Positions 1 through 8,650 of a stretch of DNA of 64,000 bases are shown one piece after another (positions within the stretch are counted from its first letter, which is position 1; each line of letters opens with the position of its first letter). This DNA is from Vibrio pelagius (GTDB lineage: Bacteria > Pseudomonadota > Gammaproteobacteria > Enterobacterales > Vibrionaceae), in assembly GCF_024347575.1 (NCBI RefSeq), contig NZ_AP025504.1:1317363-1381362 (forward strand). Direction: 5' to 3'. The notes beneath the pieces were generated by a model. That model was not told the DNA's origin. It saw only the letters and a program-made list of their open reading frames with translations, and searched no databases. Position numbers and translations under genes: made by a program.

Positions 1-157
1 CGATACTCTCTCTTTCATCAAATTCGAAGTCGATGAGATAACTTGAGTGCTGTAGCCTTGGCAGTATGTGGCGATGCAAAATGTCACTGTTTAATTGTCG
101 TATCTCCGTGACCCAAGAGATGTTTTCTTTTACTAAGTCTATTTTGATTTTGAGCAT
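1..157 (-). CDS. Partial unknown protein running off the left edge
   Basis: An open frame of 52 codons on the minus strand begins with ATG at 157 and runs off the window start without a stop. AAAGGT lies about 5 bases upstream of the ATG and serves as a ribosome binding site. The N-terminus reads MLKIKIDLVKEN, followed by a charged, helix-like stretch with several H, R, D and E residues. I do not recognise the family. The gene is 3'-truncated only because the window ends there. Confidence 0.55.
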   Translation of the reverse strand, partial: MLKIKIDLVKENISWVTEIRQLNSDILHRHILPRLQHSSYLIDFEFDERESI

Positions 158-241
158 TTATGACCTTTAAATTTATTGAGCGATTTCTCGCGAGTTAGTT
201 GATACCAATGGATTTGTCGTGTTGTTCTTCTAGACATAACT

Positions 242-394
242 GTGCCTTGTGTTTATTACATTAATATTGAAATTAATCAGATAGATTTGCTGGCGATCGA
301 GGATCTGCTAAAACAAAAACTAACTGGGGTGTTGGAACAAAAAATGACGCTATTGAATGACTATCGAAGTAAAGCTGACGCAGAGGCGGTGTAA
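242..394 (+). pseudogene. Possible gene remnant (C-terminal fragment)
   Basis: A plus-strand frame is open from a TGA near 200 to a TAA at 392-394. Its last 40 or so codons look protein-like (DLLAIEDLLKQKL, then LNDYRSKADAEAV). There is no ATG near the 5' end and no convincing ribosome binding site. In-frame alternative starts would be GTG at 242 or TTG at 287. A terminator follows at 464-491. It could be the tail of a decayed gene or a short unannotated gene; I cannot name a family. Confidence 0.25.
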
Positions 395-463
395 CGAGGT
401 ATCGCGAACTGTCTTTGTGGAACTTGGACTGGGATGTTGCATTAACAGCTCATGTTTTGAGCC

Positions 464-491
464 AGGTGGCGTAATATACGCCTCGTTTTTT
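464..491 (+). terminator. Rho-independent terminator
   Basis: The stem GGCGTA/TACGCC, extended by flanking AGG/CCT pairing, closes a 3-base loop and is followed by a T-run. It lies downstream of the possible remnant at 242-394. Confidence 0.6.
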
Positions 492-670
492 ATATTTCAA
501 GCTTTATTTCGATTATTTTCAACATAAATCCTCAGATTCTTTCTGAGTTAACTTCTCTCCTTTAAGTATGCCTTGCTCGAGTAAAAGTATGATCAAGAGA
601 GGCACTATTCTTTTTTGTAATACTCATATTTACATCTCTAAATGACAAAGTTGTTGTAGACCAAAATTTT

Positions 671-697
671 TGAGAATATCATTGATAATAATTCTCA
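671..697 (+). promoter_or_regulatory. Fur box upstream of vctP-like gene
   Basis: The site is flanked by TGAGAAT at 671-677 and its inverse ATTCTCA at 691-697, with TTGATAATAATT between them. It fits two overlapping 7-1-7 Fur units. It lies about 135 bases before the ATG of the first gene of an iron-siderophore ABC operon, so iron repression by Fur is the natural reading. Confidence 0.75.
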
Positions 698-830
698 CTT
701 GCGTTACAAATTTGTTGTCAAGTTAATGACATACTTTAAATAATCGTTATCTCGCAGTTGTACGGTTTATGACACGGCAATCGCTTTCGTGTGTTTGATA
801 GAAAATCGTCATAACAGCAAAGGAATAGAA

Positions 831-1763
831 ATGAACAAAATACTAAACTCAGCTCGCAAGCTAGTGACTGGCTTAACTCTGGTGTTGGCGTCGTCGGTAT
901 TCATGACAGCTCACGCAAAAACAGTGACGGTAGAACACATTAAGGGTACTACGGAGGTCTCGGGTATACCTCAACGTGTTGTTGTTCTTGGTTATGGTAG
1001 CTTAGATGTTTTGGATCAGATTGGTGTGGCTCCAGTCGGTGCATCACATATGTTATTGCCTGACTACTTAAAATCGTACGCAAAAACGACGACAAATACC
1101 GGTTCTCTAAGTGAACCAGATTTCGAAGCCATCTACATGCTTAAGCCTGACTTGATTATTGCTGAAAACCGTATGCTTAAGGTTTACGATCAGCTCGCTC
1201 AAATTGCTCCAACGATCATGTTTTACGTGGAAGGTGATAAGTACTGGTCTGATACACAAAAAAACTGGCGCACATTAGGTGATATTTTTGAGAAGCAACC
1301 TGAAGTAGAAGCGCTGATTGAAAAAACTCAACAGCAAATTACTGCGGTAAATCAGAAAGTAACCAAAGACGAAACGACAGCAATGATGCTAATGAATAAT
1401 GGTAGCAACATCGCTATGTTTAACAAAGGTAGTCGTTTTTCTATTGTCTTTGACGACTTTGGTTTCGTTGAATCTAAGAGCGCAAAAGTTGCACCAATCA
1501 AAGGTAGCCACGGCAACCTTATCTCTTTCGAATACATCGCTGATGCGAAACCAGAAGTGATCTACGTATTAGACCGTGAACAAGCGATTGGCCTTTCTGA
1601 AGGTCGCGCTAAACAACTGTTTAACAACGCGCTTGTGGCTGAGACTCCAGCTGCGAAGCTAGACAACATTGTATTTATTGATTCAAGTGCATGGTACTTA
1701 GCTGGTGGCGGTGTAACAGCAACTCAACGTATGCTGAATGACATCGACCGCACTGTTAAGTAG
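831..1763 (+). CDS. vctP: Periplasmic ferric-siderophore binding protein (VctP/FatB-like)
   Basis: This is the periplasmic substrate-binding subunit of an iron-siderophore ABC importer, 310 aa. The start is set at 831 (MNKILN) because AAGGAA lies just upstream; a longer frame from 789 lacks such a site. Residues 1-27 form a signal peptide ending in MTAHA. There is no lipobox, so the protein is soluble. The body follows the class III binding-protein plan: an N-lobe starting with QRVVVLGYGSLDVLDQIG, a long helical linker, and a C-lobe containing PEVIYVLDR. It is first in a Fur-box operon with two permeases and an ATPase. Homology to the VctP/FatB/YclQ group suggests catechol-type siderophores, but the exact ligand is inferred. 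Confidence 0.85.
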   Translation: MNKILNSARKLVTGLTLVLASSVFMTAHAKTVTVEHIKGTTEVSGIPQRVVVLGYGSLDVLDQIGVAPVGASHMLLPDYLKSYAKTTTNTGSLSEPDFEAIYMLKPDLIIAENRMLKVYDQLAQIAPTIMFYVEGDKYWSDTQKNWRTLGDIFEKQPEVEALIEKTQQQITAVNQKVTKDETTAMMLMNNGSNIAMFNKGSRFSIVFDDFGFVESKSAKVAPIKGSHGNLISFEYIADAKPEVIYVLDREQAIGLSEGRAKQLFNNALVAETPAAKLDNIVFIDSSAWYLAGGGVTATQRMLNDIDRTVK

Positions 1764-1783
1764 TAAGCAGTCATTTAGCAATC

Positions 1784-1816
1784 GGGCTTATAAGTTTTGT
1801 CTTATAAGCCCTTTTT
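1784..1816 (+). terminator. Intra-operon attenuator hairpin
   Basis: A perfect 11-bp stem (GGGCTTATAAG with its inverse) is followed by TTTTT between the binding-protein and first permease genes. It probably lowers transcription of the downstream genes or stabilises the upstream message, giving more binding protein than membrane subunits. Confidence 0.7.
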
Positions 1817-1862
1817 GAATTTTGTATCGGGCTAGTCCCACCCTTCCTTAGTAATATTTTTT

Positions 1863-2816
1863 ATGTTTAAACCCATTGCTGCCGCTGCCTTTCTGATTGC
1901 GCTATGTGTTGCTTCTTTGATGATCGGTGTCGCTGAAATCAGCTTTAGTGATTTTTTCAACGGAAATGACCACGCTAACTCTATTTATGTCGTAAGCCGA
2001 ATTCCTCGTTTACTCGCTATTGTCCTCGCTGGTGCCGGATTGAGTGTCTCTGGCCTGATCATGCAGCAGATCGTGCAAAATAAATTTGCTGCACCATCGA
2101 CTATGGGCACCATTGATTGTGCGATGCTTGGCTATATTGTCGGTTTAGTTTTCTTGGGCAGCGCAGCGCAATGGCACTATTTGGGGTTCATTTTCACGTT
2201 CGCTGTTCTGGGCACTATGTTGTTGGTGCGTTTTTTACAGCACCTGAAGTTTAAAAACGCGGTTTTGGTGCCGTTGATCGGCATCATGTATGGCAATGTT
2301 GTTTCGTCTCTTACCACCTTCATTGCATACAAATACGATCTTGTACAAACGATGTCTGCGTGGACGATGGCGAACTTTGCCACTGTGCTACAGGGTACTT
2401 ACGAGATCTTATACCTCGCAGTCCCGGCTTGTATTTTGGCGTACATTTTTGCAAGTCAATTCAGTGCCGCCAGTATCGGTGAAAGCTTCGCCCGCAATAT
2501 CGGTTTAAACTACCAAAAAATTGTCGCAATTGGCGTTGCGTTAGTGGCAGTTTGTGCCTCGTCGGTTGTGATGATCGTCGGCGTTATCCCTTTCTTAGGA
2601 CTCATTGTGCCGAACATTGTCTCTTTGATGATGGGCGACAACATGAAGAAGATCTTGCCTTGGACCGCGTATTGGGGCGTGATTCTGGTATTAGCGTGTG
2701 ACTTGCTCGCAAGGGTGATCATTTTCCCTTTTGAAATTCCGATCTCTATGGTTATCAGCATCTTCGGAGGCTTGATCTTTATTTATCTAATTTTGAGAGA
2801 CAAGTCCAATGCGTGA
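1863..2816 (+). CDS. vctD: Iron-siderophore ABC transporter permease (VctD-like)
   Basis: FecCD/BtuC-family inner-membrane permease, 317 aa, with about nine hydrophobic segments. It carries the family signature SRIPRLLAIVLAGAGLSVSG near residues 42-61 and the late motif GVIPFLGLIVPNIVSL near residues 240-255, which contacts the ATPase. It would form a heterodimer with the next gene product. The ATG at 1863 has no strong ribosome binding site. Its 3' end overlaps the next gene by 8 bases, which suggests translational coupling. The vct name rests on operon order (binding protein, permease, permease, ATPase). Confidence 0.85.
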   Translation: MFKPIAAAAFLIALCVASLMIGVAEISFSDFFNGNDHANSIYVVSRIPRLLAIVLAGAGLSVSGLIMQQIVQNKFAAPSTMGTIDCAMLGYIVGLVFLGSAAQWHYLGFIFTFAVLGTMLLVRFLQHLKFKNAVLVPLIGIMYGNVVSSLTTFIAYKYDLVQTMSAWTMANFATVLQGTYEILYLAVPACILAYIFASQFSAASIGESFARNIGLNYQKIVAIGVALVAVCASSVVMIVGVIPFLGLIVPNIVSLMMGDNMKKILPWTAYWGVILVLACDLLARVIIFPFEIPISMVISIFGGLIFIYLILRDKSNA

Positions 2817-3759
2817 TTCTATTAAAATGGCTCTATTAGCCGTTGTCTGTATCTCGATGATCGGGGTGTTTATCGGGCAGGGGTTAACATGGGATAACTA
2901 CGAGTTTTTTCTAAAGTTACGTACACCAAAGATCTTGTCAATCGTGTTGGCTGCGATTGCCATTTCAACGTCTTCTTTGGTTTTTCAAACCATCACCAAT
3001 AATCGCATTCTGACGCCGTCGATTCTGGGCTTCGATAGCCTGTATATGTTAGTGCAAGTATCGTTGTTGTTTGTATTTGGCAGCCTGAGTTTTTGGGTGG
3101 TTGACGCCGTTGCGAACTTTACACTTTCCGTGTGCATCATGGTTCTCTTCTCATTTGGTTTGTTCCATTTCTACTTCAAAAGTAAGCGCAACAATGTCTT
3201 CACGCTGCTTTTAATCGGCATTGTTTGCGGCAGCGTGTTCGGTAGCTTATCGAACTTCCTAGGAATGCTTATCGATCCGAATGAATTTGCGGTACTACAA
3301 AATGTAATGTTTGCGAGCTTTAACAATGTGAAGGGGGAGCTGGTTTACTTAAGTATCCTACCTCTGGGCGCGTGTTTGCTGACGCTATGGTGGATGGCTC
3401 CAAAGCTTGACGTGTTATGGCTTGGCGTTGATAACGCAACCAGTTTAGGCGTGGATACCAAGCGCTTAACACAATACGTCTTGGTCGTAGTGTCGATTAT
3501 GGTCGCCGTTTCTACAGCGTTAGTTGGTCCTGTTTTATTCTTTGGGTTGATTACCGTGAGTTTGGCTCGTCAGATGTTTAAGTCTTATCAACATCGTGTG
3601 CTCATTGTTGCGAGTAGCTTGCTCGCGGTTGCGCTGCTGGTGTCAGGGCAATGGTTCGTAGAAAAAGTGATGAGCTTTGGAACCACGGTCAGCGTTATTA
3701 TCAACCTAGTGGGTGGTTTGTATTTTATGTTCTTGTTGTTACGCACCAGAATTCAATAA
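2809..3759 (+). CDS. vctG: Iron-siderophore ABC transporter permease (VctG-like)
   Basis: Second FecCD-family permease of the operon, 316 aa, hydrophobic throughout. It has the early motif LRTPKILSIVLAAIAIS and the ATPase-coupling motif GPVLFFGLITVSLA near residue 240. The start lies inside the end of the upstream permease gene (ATGCGTGA overlap). With the VctD-like subunit it should form the transmembrane channel through which ferric siderophore enters the cytoplasm. Sequence identity between the two permeases is low, as usual for paired BtuC-type subunits. Confidence 0.85.
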   Translation: MRDSIKMALLAVVCISMIGVFIGQGLTWDNYEFFLKLRTPKILSIVLAAIAISTSSLVFQTITNNRILTPSILGFDSLYMLVQVSLLFVFGSLSFWVVDAVANFTLSVCIMVLFSFGLFHFYFKSKRNNVFTLLLIGIVCGSVFGSLSNFLGMLIDPNEFAVLQNVMFASFNNVKGELVYLSILPLGACLLTLWWMAPKLDVLWLGVDNATSLGVDTKRLTQYVLVVVSIMVAVSTALVGPVLFFGLITVSLARQMFKSYQHRVLIVASSLLAVALLVSGQWFVEKVMSFGTTVSVIINLVGGLYFMFLLLRTRIQ

Positions 3760-3771
3760 AGGTAGTGAGAA

Positions 3772-4536
3772 GTGATTAAGTTAACAGGATTAAGTAAGAA
3801 GTATGGCAAGACAACCGTTGTTGATGAGGCTAGCGCTCTATTCCCGAAAGGGGAGGTGACTTCCATTATTGGCCCCAATGGTGCGGGTAAAAGTACGCTA
3901 CTTTCAATGGCGAGTCGCCTTACAGATAGTGATGCGGGTGAAGTTCTGATTGGCGACAAACTCCTTGCCGAGTGGGATACCAAAGAACTTGCAAAGCACC
4001 TGGCGGTATTGAGACAGTCGAACAACATCAATATGCGCTTTACTGTGCGTGAACTTGTCAGCTTTGGACGTTTCCCTCATTCTCAAGGCAGAATGCAAGA
4101 CAATGATCATAAGGTGGTGGATACAGCCCTGAAACACTTGGGCATTACTGATATCCAAGATAAATATCTCGATCAATTGAGTGGTGGTCAGCGTCAAATG
4201 GCGTTTATCGCTATGGTCGTCGCACAAGACACAGACTACGTTTTTCTTGATGAGCCGCTTAATAATTTAGATATCAAGCACTCGGTCGAAATCATGCAGA
4301 CCCTGCGCCGTTTAGCTCATGAGTTTAATAAAGCGGTGGTGATTGTTATTCACGACATTAACTTTGCTTCGAGTTACTCAGATAACATTGTTGCGATGAA
4401 GCGTGGACAAGTGATCAAAGCTGGCAAAGTGGATGAGGTTATTGACAAGGAAATTATGGAGTCAATTTATGAAATTCCATTTGAAATCCGCGAATTTGAT
4501 GGTGTGAAGATCTGTATGTACTACTCAGGCCGATAA
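3772..4536 (+). CDS. vctC: Iron-siderophore ABC transporter ATPase (VctC-like)
   Basis: Cytoplasmic ATPase of 254 aa. Walker A is GPNGAGKST near residues 34-42, the signature is LSGGQRQMAFIAM near 138, Walker B is VFLDEP near 157, and the H-loop is VIHD near 190. The start is GTG at 3772, 12 bases after the upstream stop and preceded by GGTAGTGAGA. The gene closes the operon and is followed by a terminator. Because the fhu-like locus at 39.8-45 kb has no ATPase beside it, this protein is one candidate to serve both systems; that is inference. Confidence 0.87.
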   Translation: MIKLTGLSKKYGKTTVVDEASALFPKGEVTSIIGPNGAGKSTLLSMASRLTDSDAGEVLIGDKLLAEWDTKELAKHLAVLRQSNNINMRFTVRELVSFGRFPHSQGRMQDNDHKVVDTALKHLGITDIQDKYLDQLSGGQRQMAFIAMVVAQDTDYVFLDEPLNNLDIKHSVEIMQTLRRLAHEFNKAVVIVIHDINFASSYSDNIVAMKRGQVIKAGKVDEVIDKEIMESIYEIPFEIREFDGVKICMYYSGR

Positions 4537-4571
4537 CAGCATCGATCAAACGATTCAGCAATAAGATAGAG

Positions 4572-4601
4572 AAAGAGCGCCAGTGATAGGCGCTCTTTTT
4601 G
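4572..4601 (+). terminator. Terminator of the vct-like operon
   Basis: The stem AGAGCGCC/GGCGCTCT with a short loop is followed by TTTTT, 36 bases after the ATPase stop codon. Confidence 0.85.
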
Positions 4602-4787
4602 TTTAATATGGCCCTGGTATCAATAAATCTATAGTTCTGTAAATCGATGACTGGGAAATTGTTCTTTCGGCGGTTTGCAATTTTGAGGTTGACGCGTTTT
4701 AATGGATTGGATCTAGAGCGAAATGACAGTTTTTCACTTTTAGAATGAGTCGGTTATGCAAAATACAGGATGGTTTTAAGAAGACTA

Positions 4788-5762
4788 ATGGACTTAAAGA
4801 AGTTTGATCAATTTTTAGAATTGTTAGATACCGAAGACCGAGTCATTATTCAGGCTCATGATTTCCCTGATCATGACGCGATCGCGTCTGCCTATGCTAT
4901 GGCTTATTTGCTTAGCCAAAAAGGATTTAAGCCTTTTCTTTCATACCAGGGGTTTATCGACCGAGTTTCACTGCACAACCTGATTGGTTGGTTAGATATT
5001 CCAATCGTAAAGTCGCACCAACTAGATTTAAAGCCTAGTGACAAAATTATTGTGATTGACGGTTGTATCGGCGAAGAGAATGTCACGGACCTACCTGGCT
5101 TAGAAGTAGCGGTGATTGATCATCACGATGTGAAAGTGCCGAGTTACGTTTGGTATTCAGATGTACGCACTGAGTGTAGTTCGACGGCAACGATTATGGT
5201 GGACTACTTTAATTACTATAAGATGCCTATTCCTAAGAAAATTGCTACTGCGTTACTGGTGGGGTTGACGTTTGACACGGGGAGTTTCACCCAGTCGATA
5301 GGTGAGGCGGATATCAAGGCGCTGTTCCAACTTCAGAGACGCGCTGATATGGTGACTGTAAACGGTATTTGCCGAAACCAAATTGAGTATCAAGAACTGG
5401 AATACTTTGATTCTATGTTGGCCTCAATGAAGCGCGACAAAAATAGCGCGTTCGCTACATTACCGGAAGGATGTCCTGAAAATATGCTTGGAGTTCTTGG
5501 TGATTTTCTCCTAACAGTCGATGAGATTGATGTCGTGGTGCTGAGCGCGAGATCTTATCAAAGGACTTATGTTTCTCTTAGGTCTGAATGTCAGGACAAT
5601 GATGTTGCTGAAGTCGTACGAAGCGCGCTTAACGATAGTGGTATTGGTTTTGGAGGAGGGCATCCACACATGGCGGGTGGTGTTATTAATCGTCGGTTTA
5701 GTATCCCTGATGAGCTTGCTTATCTTTACAACTTGATCCGTCCAAATCTAAACCTAGCATAA
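4788..5762 (+). CDS. DHH-family phosphoesterase (NrnA/RecJ-like)
   Basis: A DHH-DHHA1 protein of 324 aa, probably acting on short oligonucleotides or cyclic dinucleotide products in the cytoplasm. Metal-binding motifs are visible: DHDAIASAYA near residue 28, VIDGC near residue 84, and VIDHHD near residue 106, which is the defining DHH. The C-terminal DHHA1 motif GFGGGHPHMAGG sits near residue 290. I start it at 4788 (MDLKKF), with AAGAAG upstream; ATG at 4770 is also possible. It stands alone between two terminator hairpins. It could instead be a pyrophosphatase-like member, so the substrate is not settled. Confidence 0.8.
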   Translation: MDLKKFDQFLELLDTEDRVIIQAHDFPDHDAIASAYAMAYLLSQKGFKPFLSYQGFIDRVSLHNLIGWLDIPIVKSHQLDLKPSDKIIVIDGCIGEENVTDLPGLEVAVIDHHDVKVPSYVWYSDVRTECSSTATIMVDYFNYYKMPIPKKIATALLVGLTFDTGSFTQSIGEADIKALFQLQRRADMVTVNGICRNQIEYQELEYFDSMLASMKRDKNSAFATLPEGCPENMLGVLGDFLLTVDEIDVVVLSARSYQRTYVSLRSECQDNDVAEVVRSALNDSGIGFGGGHPHMAGGVINRRFSIPDELAYLYNLIRPNLNLA

Positions 5763-5769
5763 ACGACAT

Positions 5770-5806
5770 GCCCTATCATTGTGTGATAGGGCAGGACGGT
5801 CTTTTT
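5770..5806. terminator. Hairpin between convergent genes
   Basis: A 9-bp perfect stem, GCCCTATCA with its inverse, lies between the convergent DHH and MATE genes. A CTTTTT run follows after a short gap, so it probably ends transcription from the left. Confidence 0.5.
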
Positions 5807-7165
5807 CTAGTCGTACATCAACTCTTTCGCTTTTTCTTCATCAAATTCATTCAGTGATTTTCTCGCCAAGTGTCTAAACGGCAGTGCTTTAACGATCTCT
5901 TCAAAAGGTTGAATAGCAAACGCCCAAAATATCGAACCATCAAAGCCAACTATGATCAGTGCGCATAATGGTATCGATATGATCCACTGGCCTGTGAAGT
6001 TGATTTTGAATACTGCTGTGGTCTTACCTAGTGCTCTTAACACGTGGCCATGAACGGTGTTGTAGCCACGTACGAAAGGCAAAAATATATAAAGTGGGGC
6101 TATCACAGTCAAAGCATCATAAGTCGCGCTGTCTAAATCGGGGTAGATGTCGCCAATAAAGAGACTCAAAGCGACAAAAAAGAGCATCGATAGAATAGAG
6201 ATGATCACAGCGATATCGATACTCACGTCAACGTTCTTTCTGAGATCTGCCATCTGTTTAGAACCAATGGCTTGGCTAATGGTGATAGCAGATGAGTGCG
6301 CCCAAGCAGTGATAAATTGCGTACCTGCTCGTATCCACGGCATCACCAAAGTAATCGCTACATAGGCATTGATATTCAGTTGCGTGTAGAGCAACTGATA
6401 AATGGTCGCGCCAATCGATAACATAGTGACATTCGCTGCGACTGGGAATATCTCTTTGAAGTGGTTGAGCACATTGCGGGAGAAGTTGGAACCAAACGCA
6501 TTGAAAGATACTTCAACACAATTCTCGAAACGAATGCATAAGTAGAGGTAAAGAGTACGAATGATGATCGCTACTAAGCTACCAATGGCGGCACCTTGAA
6601 CGCCTAAGCCTTCAAAGTTCGACCAACCATGAATAAAGATGTAGCTGACTAGAGCGTTGATTGGTAGCTCAATCAGATAACCTCTAAACGGCACTTTGGT
6701 CTTGCCCAAGCCGTTAAACAGCGCAATGATGACTTGCGTCACTGCGGTGAATAGAACAATGTACTTAGAAAAACTGAGGTAGATGGCAATTTCGCTGTGT
6801 AGAGACGTATCGTCTGTCAATGAGCTTATTAGCGAGTCGTCAAAAAAGGTTAGGGCCAAGAAAAAGAAAAAAGCTGCGCCAAAGTTTATCAGCATCCCCG
6901 CTAAAAAAGAGCGTGATAATGTTGCTTGAATACCAGAGCCTACGGCACGACTTAGTACCAACTGTGTACCGTTTGCCAGCGCCATTTGGATACCAAGTAT
7001 AAATGCGATAACTGTCGTCGCAATTCCCATAGCAGCAAGAGAAACTTCACCGAGTGGCGATACCAGAAGTGTGTCAATCATCAGCATGGACTGCATCAAC
7101 AGGGCGTTAAGCGCTAATGGCCAGGCAAGAGAAAGGTTCTTTTTGACGTAAGATTGAGAAAGCAC
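5807..7165 (-). CDS. MATE-family efflux transporter
   Basis: A 452-aa inner-membrane protein with about 12 hydrophobic segments in two similar halves. It is of the multi-antimicrobial extrusion family that exports drugs or metabolites against Na+ or H+. I place the start at a GTG at 7165 (VLSQSYVKKN). ACGAGG lies just upstream, and residues further upstream (MCHEFALYEV) look non-native. N-terminal motifs such as LAWPLALNALLMQSMLMIDT fit the MATE N-lobe. It is monocistronic and faces the DHH gene. No substrate can be assigned. Confidence 0.83.
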   Translation of the reverse strand: MLSQSYVKKNLSLAWPLALNALLMQSMLMIDTLLVSPLGEVSLAAMGIATTVIAFILGIQMALANGTQLVLSRAVGSGIQATLSRSFLAGMLINFGAAFFFFLALTFFDDSLISSLTDDTSLHSEIAIYLSFSKYIVLFTAVTQVIIALFNGLGKTKVPFRGYLIELPINALVSYIFIHGWSNFEGLGVQGAAIGSLVAIIIRTLYLYLCIRFENCVEVSFNAFGSNFSRNVLNHFKEIFPVAANVTMLSIGATIYQLLYTQLNINAYVAITLVMPWIRAGTQFITAWAHSSAITISQAIGSKQMADLRKNVDVSIDIAVIISILSMLFFVALSLFIGDIYPDLDSATYDALTVIAPLYIFLPFVRGYNTVHGHVLRALGKTTAVFKINFTGQWIISIPLCALIIVGFDGSIFWAFAIQPFEEIVKALPFRHLARKSLNEFDEEKAKELMYD

Positions 7166-7254
7166 AGTAACCTCGTAAAGAGCAAACTCATGACACAAGT
7201 GATTTATATCATGAGTGTTTCAAACCGGATGTTTAGTGAGTGAAGTCGCTAGTG

Positions 7255-7986
7255 TTAAGCTATTGCTACTTGCCTTAAAGGTACTTTGGATAGTTTTTGA
7301 TTATCATCGTTTAGTAAGCCGTGTGAGGCTAATCGGGCACCTTCACTATTTCCAGACATAATAGAATCATAAATCGCCTTGTGCTCGGCTAAGCAGAAAC
7401 GTCCGCCTTCTGCTGAATGATCAATAAACTGTCGGAAGATCGCTGACAAAATATTGCCAAATGGAATATAAAATTGATTGCCTGTTGAGAGGAATATTGT
7501 TCGATGAAACAGGTGGTCGTTGACGGTCCAACTTCCGTAATCGAAACTCTCTGCCGCGAGCGTCATCTTTTGAAAGAGTATGGAAAGCTCTTTACGTTGT
7601 TCAACCGATGCATTCTTGGCTGCAAGTGCACAAGCTTCTGGCTCTATTGCTTTTCTAAGACCTAAGAATTGAGCCAGAAATGGCTTAGTGTCTTCAAGAT
7701 CTTGAATCCAATCTAAGAGCTGCGGGTCTAAAAAATGCCAATTAGAACGAGGCATGATACGAGTGCCAACTTTGGGTTTCGACTCGATCAGCCCTTTGGC
7801 CGATAACAGTTTCGTTGACTCTCTCAACGCAGTACGACTTACACCAAAGATTTCACAAAGCTCCATTTCGCTGGGTAGCTTTTCTTCTTCTTTTAATTCA
7901 CCAGATAAGATCTTGCGGGCGACTTGTCTTGCAACTTGGACATGAATGCGGCGGCTAGAATCTTCCACCAGTGTGAATACTGACAT
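7255..7986 (-). CDS. GntR/FadR-family transcriptional regulator (paralog 1)
   Basis: A 243-aa regulator. The N-terminal winged helix covers residues 5-70, with LPSEMELCEIFGVSRTALRE as the recognition region. A C-terminal all-helical FCD ligand domain covers residues 95-230, with metal-site residues in RKAIEPEACALAA and NDHLFHR. The start is 7986 (MSVFTLVED), seven bases after AGGTG; ATG at 7992 and GTG at 7995 are alternatives. It is clearly paralogous to the regulator at 8651 across its whole length. The nearby KdgM porin and SLC5 symporter suggest control of alginate or uronate oligomer use, with a sugar acid as effector. That role is inferred. Confidence 0.85.
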   Translation of the reverse strand: MSVFTLVEDSSRRIHVQVARQVARKILSGELKEEEKLPSEMELCEIFGVSRTALRESTKLLSAKGLIESKPKVGTRIMPRSNWHFLDPQLLDWIQDLEDTKPFLAQFLGLRKAIEPEACALAAKNASVEQRKELSILFQKMTLAAESFDYGSWTVNDHLFHRTIFLSTGNQFYIPFGNILSAIFRQFIDHSAEGGRFCLAEHKAIYDSIMSGNSEGARLASHGLLNDDNQKLSKVPLRQVAIA

Positions 7987-8650
7987 GTACATCACCTATA
8001 TCAAAAGGGGCAAAGCCAGAATTAACTGGCTTTGGGGTATCAGTGTTACGTCGTCAGTGTTAGGTAGGGTAATCAGGATAAGACGTGATAAAGAGAGTTA
8101 GCTCAACCAAATTCACCATTTCAATATACTGCTGACCACCTGCGGTACTCAGTGTGAGTATTTAGACGTACCACTGCAAATTATCGAGATGCGATAGTCT
8201 CATCTCATTGATGGTCCATAAACGGAACCGACGTTGTTGTAAAATTATTGGCTGACTTTCAAGATAGGTATTGAGAAACCGTAGCAACGATCGATCATCA
8301 TGAACGCTACTAGACGAAATTGACAATATGAAAAACCTGCCGCCCATTAATAATACAATAGCATCTTTTTGAATCAAGCTGTACGGTGCCAAAATCGACT
8401 ACGTGTGGCATTAATTAAAAAAAAGAGTCCATATATGTGATATTAGTCATACAAATAATCTCTTAAATGCAAGTGAGAATTATTATAGGTGAGTAAATGG
8501 ACTCGAGTTGAGTATCGAGTTTACCCATTTCAGTTTATACCATTTATTTTGGTTAAATCTGTGGCGGAGCGCAGCAACGATATTTGGTAGTTGAATACAT
8601 AAGTGATATAGTAGGGATTAAATAATACATAAATAACAACAAGTGAACAT
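7987..8650. other. Intergenic region between the two GntR genes
   Basis: I find no convincing gene in this stretch. A 76-codon minus-strand frame at 8162-8392 has only a TTG start and no ribosome binding site. The stretch holds a Fur-like sequence near 8473-8488 (TGAGAATTATTATAGG) and a strong imperfect hairpin at 8495-8530. Confidence 0.4.
8495..8530. repeat. Imperfect inverted repeat (hairpin)
   Basis: AAATGG-ACTCGA pairs with TCGAGT-(TTAC)-CCATTT around an 8-base loop, leaving one bulge. There is no T-run on either side, so this does not look like a simple terminator. It sits about 120 bases before the second GntR gene. Confidence 0.5.

Larger units (their letters stand above)
158..830. 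other. Gap before the vct-like operon
   Basis: This 670-base stretch holds the possible remnant at 242-394, the terminator at 464-491 and the Fur box at 671-697. I see no other gene in it. Confidence 0.5.

Noticed and set aside
8162..8392. Minus-strand 76-codon frame between the GntR genes
   Set aside because: It starts only at TTG, has no ribosome binding site and no recognisable protein features.
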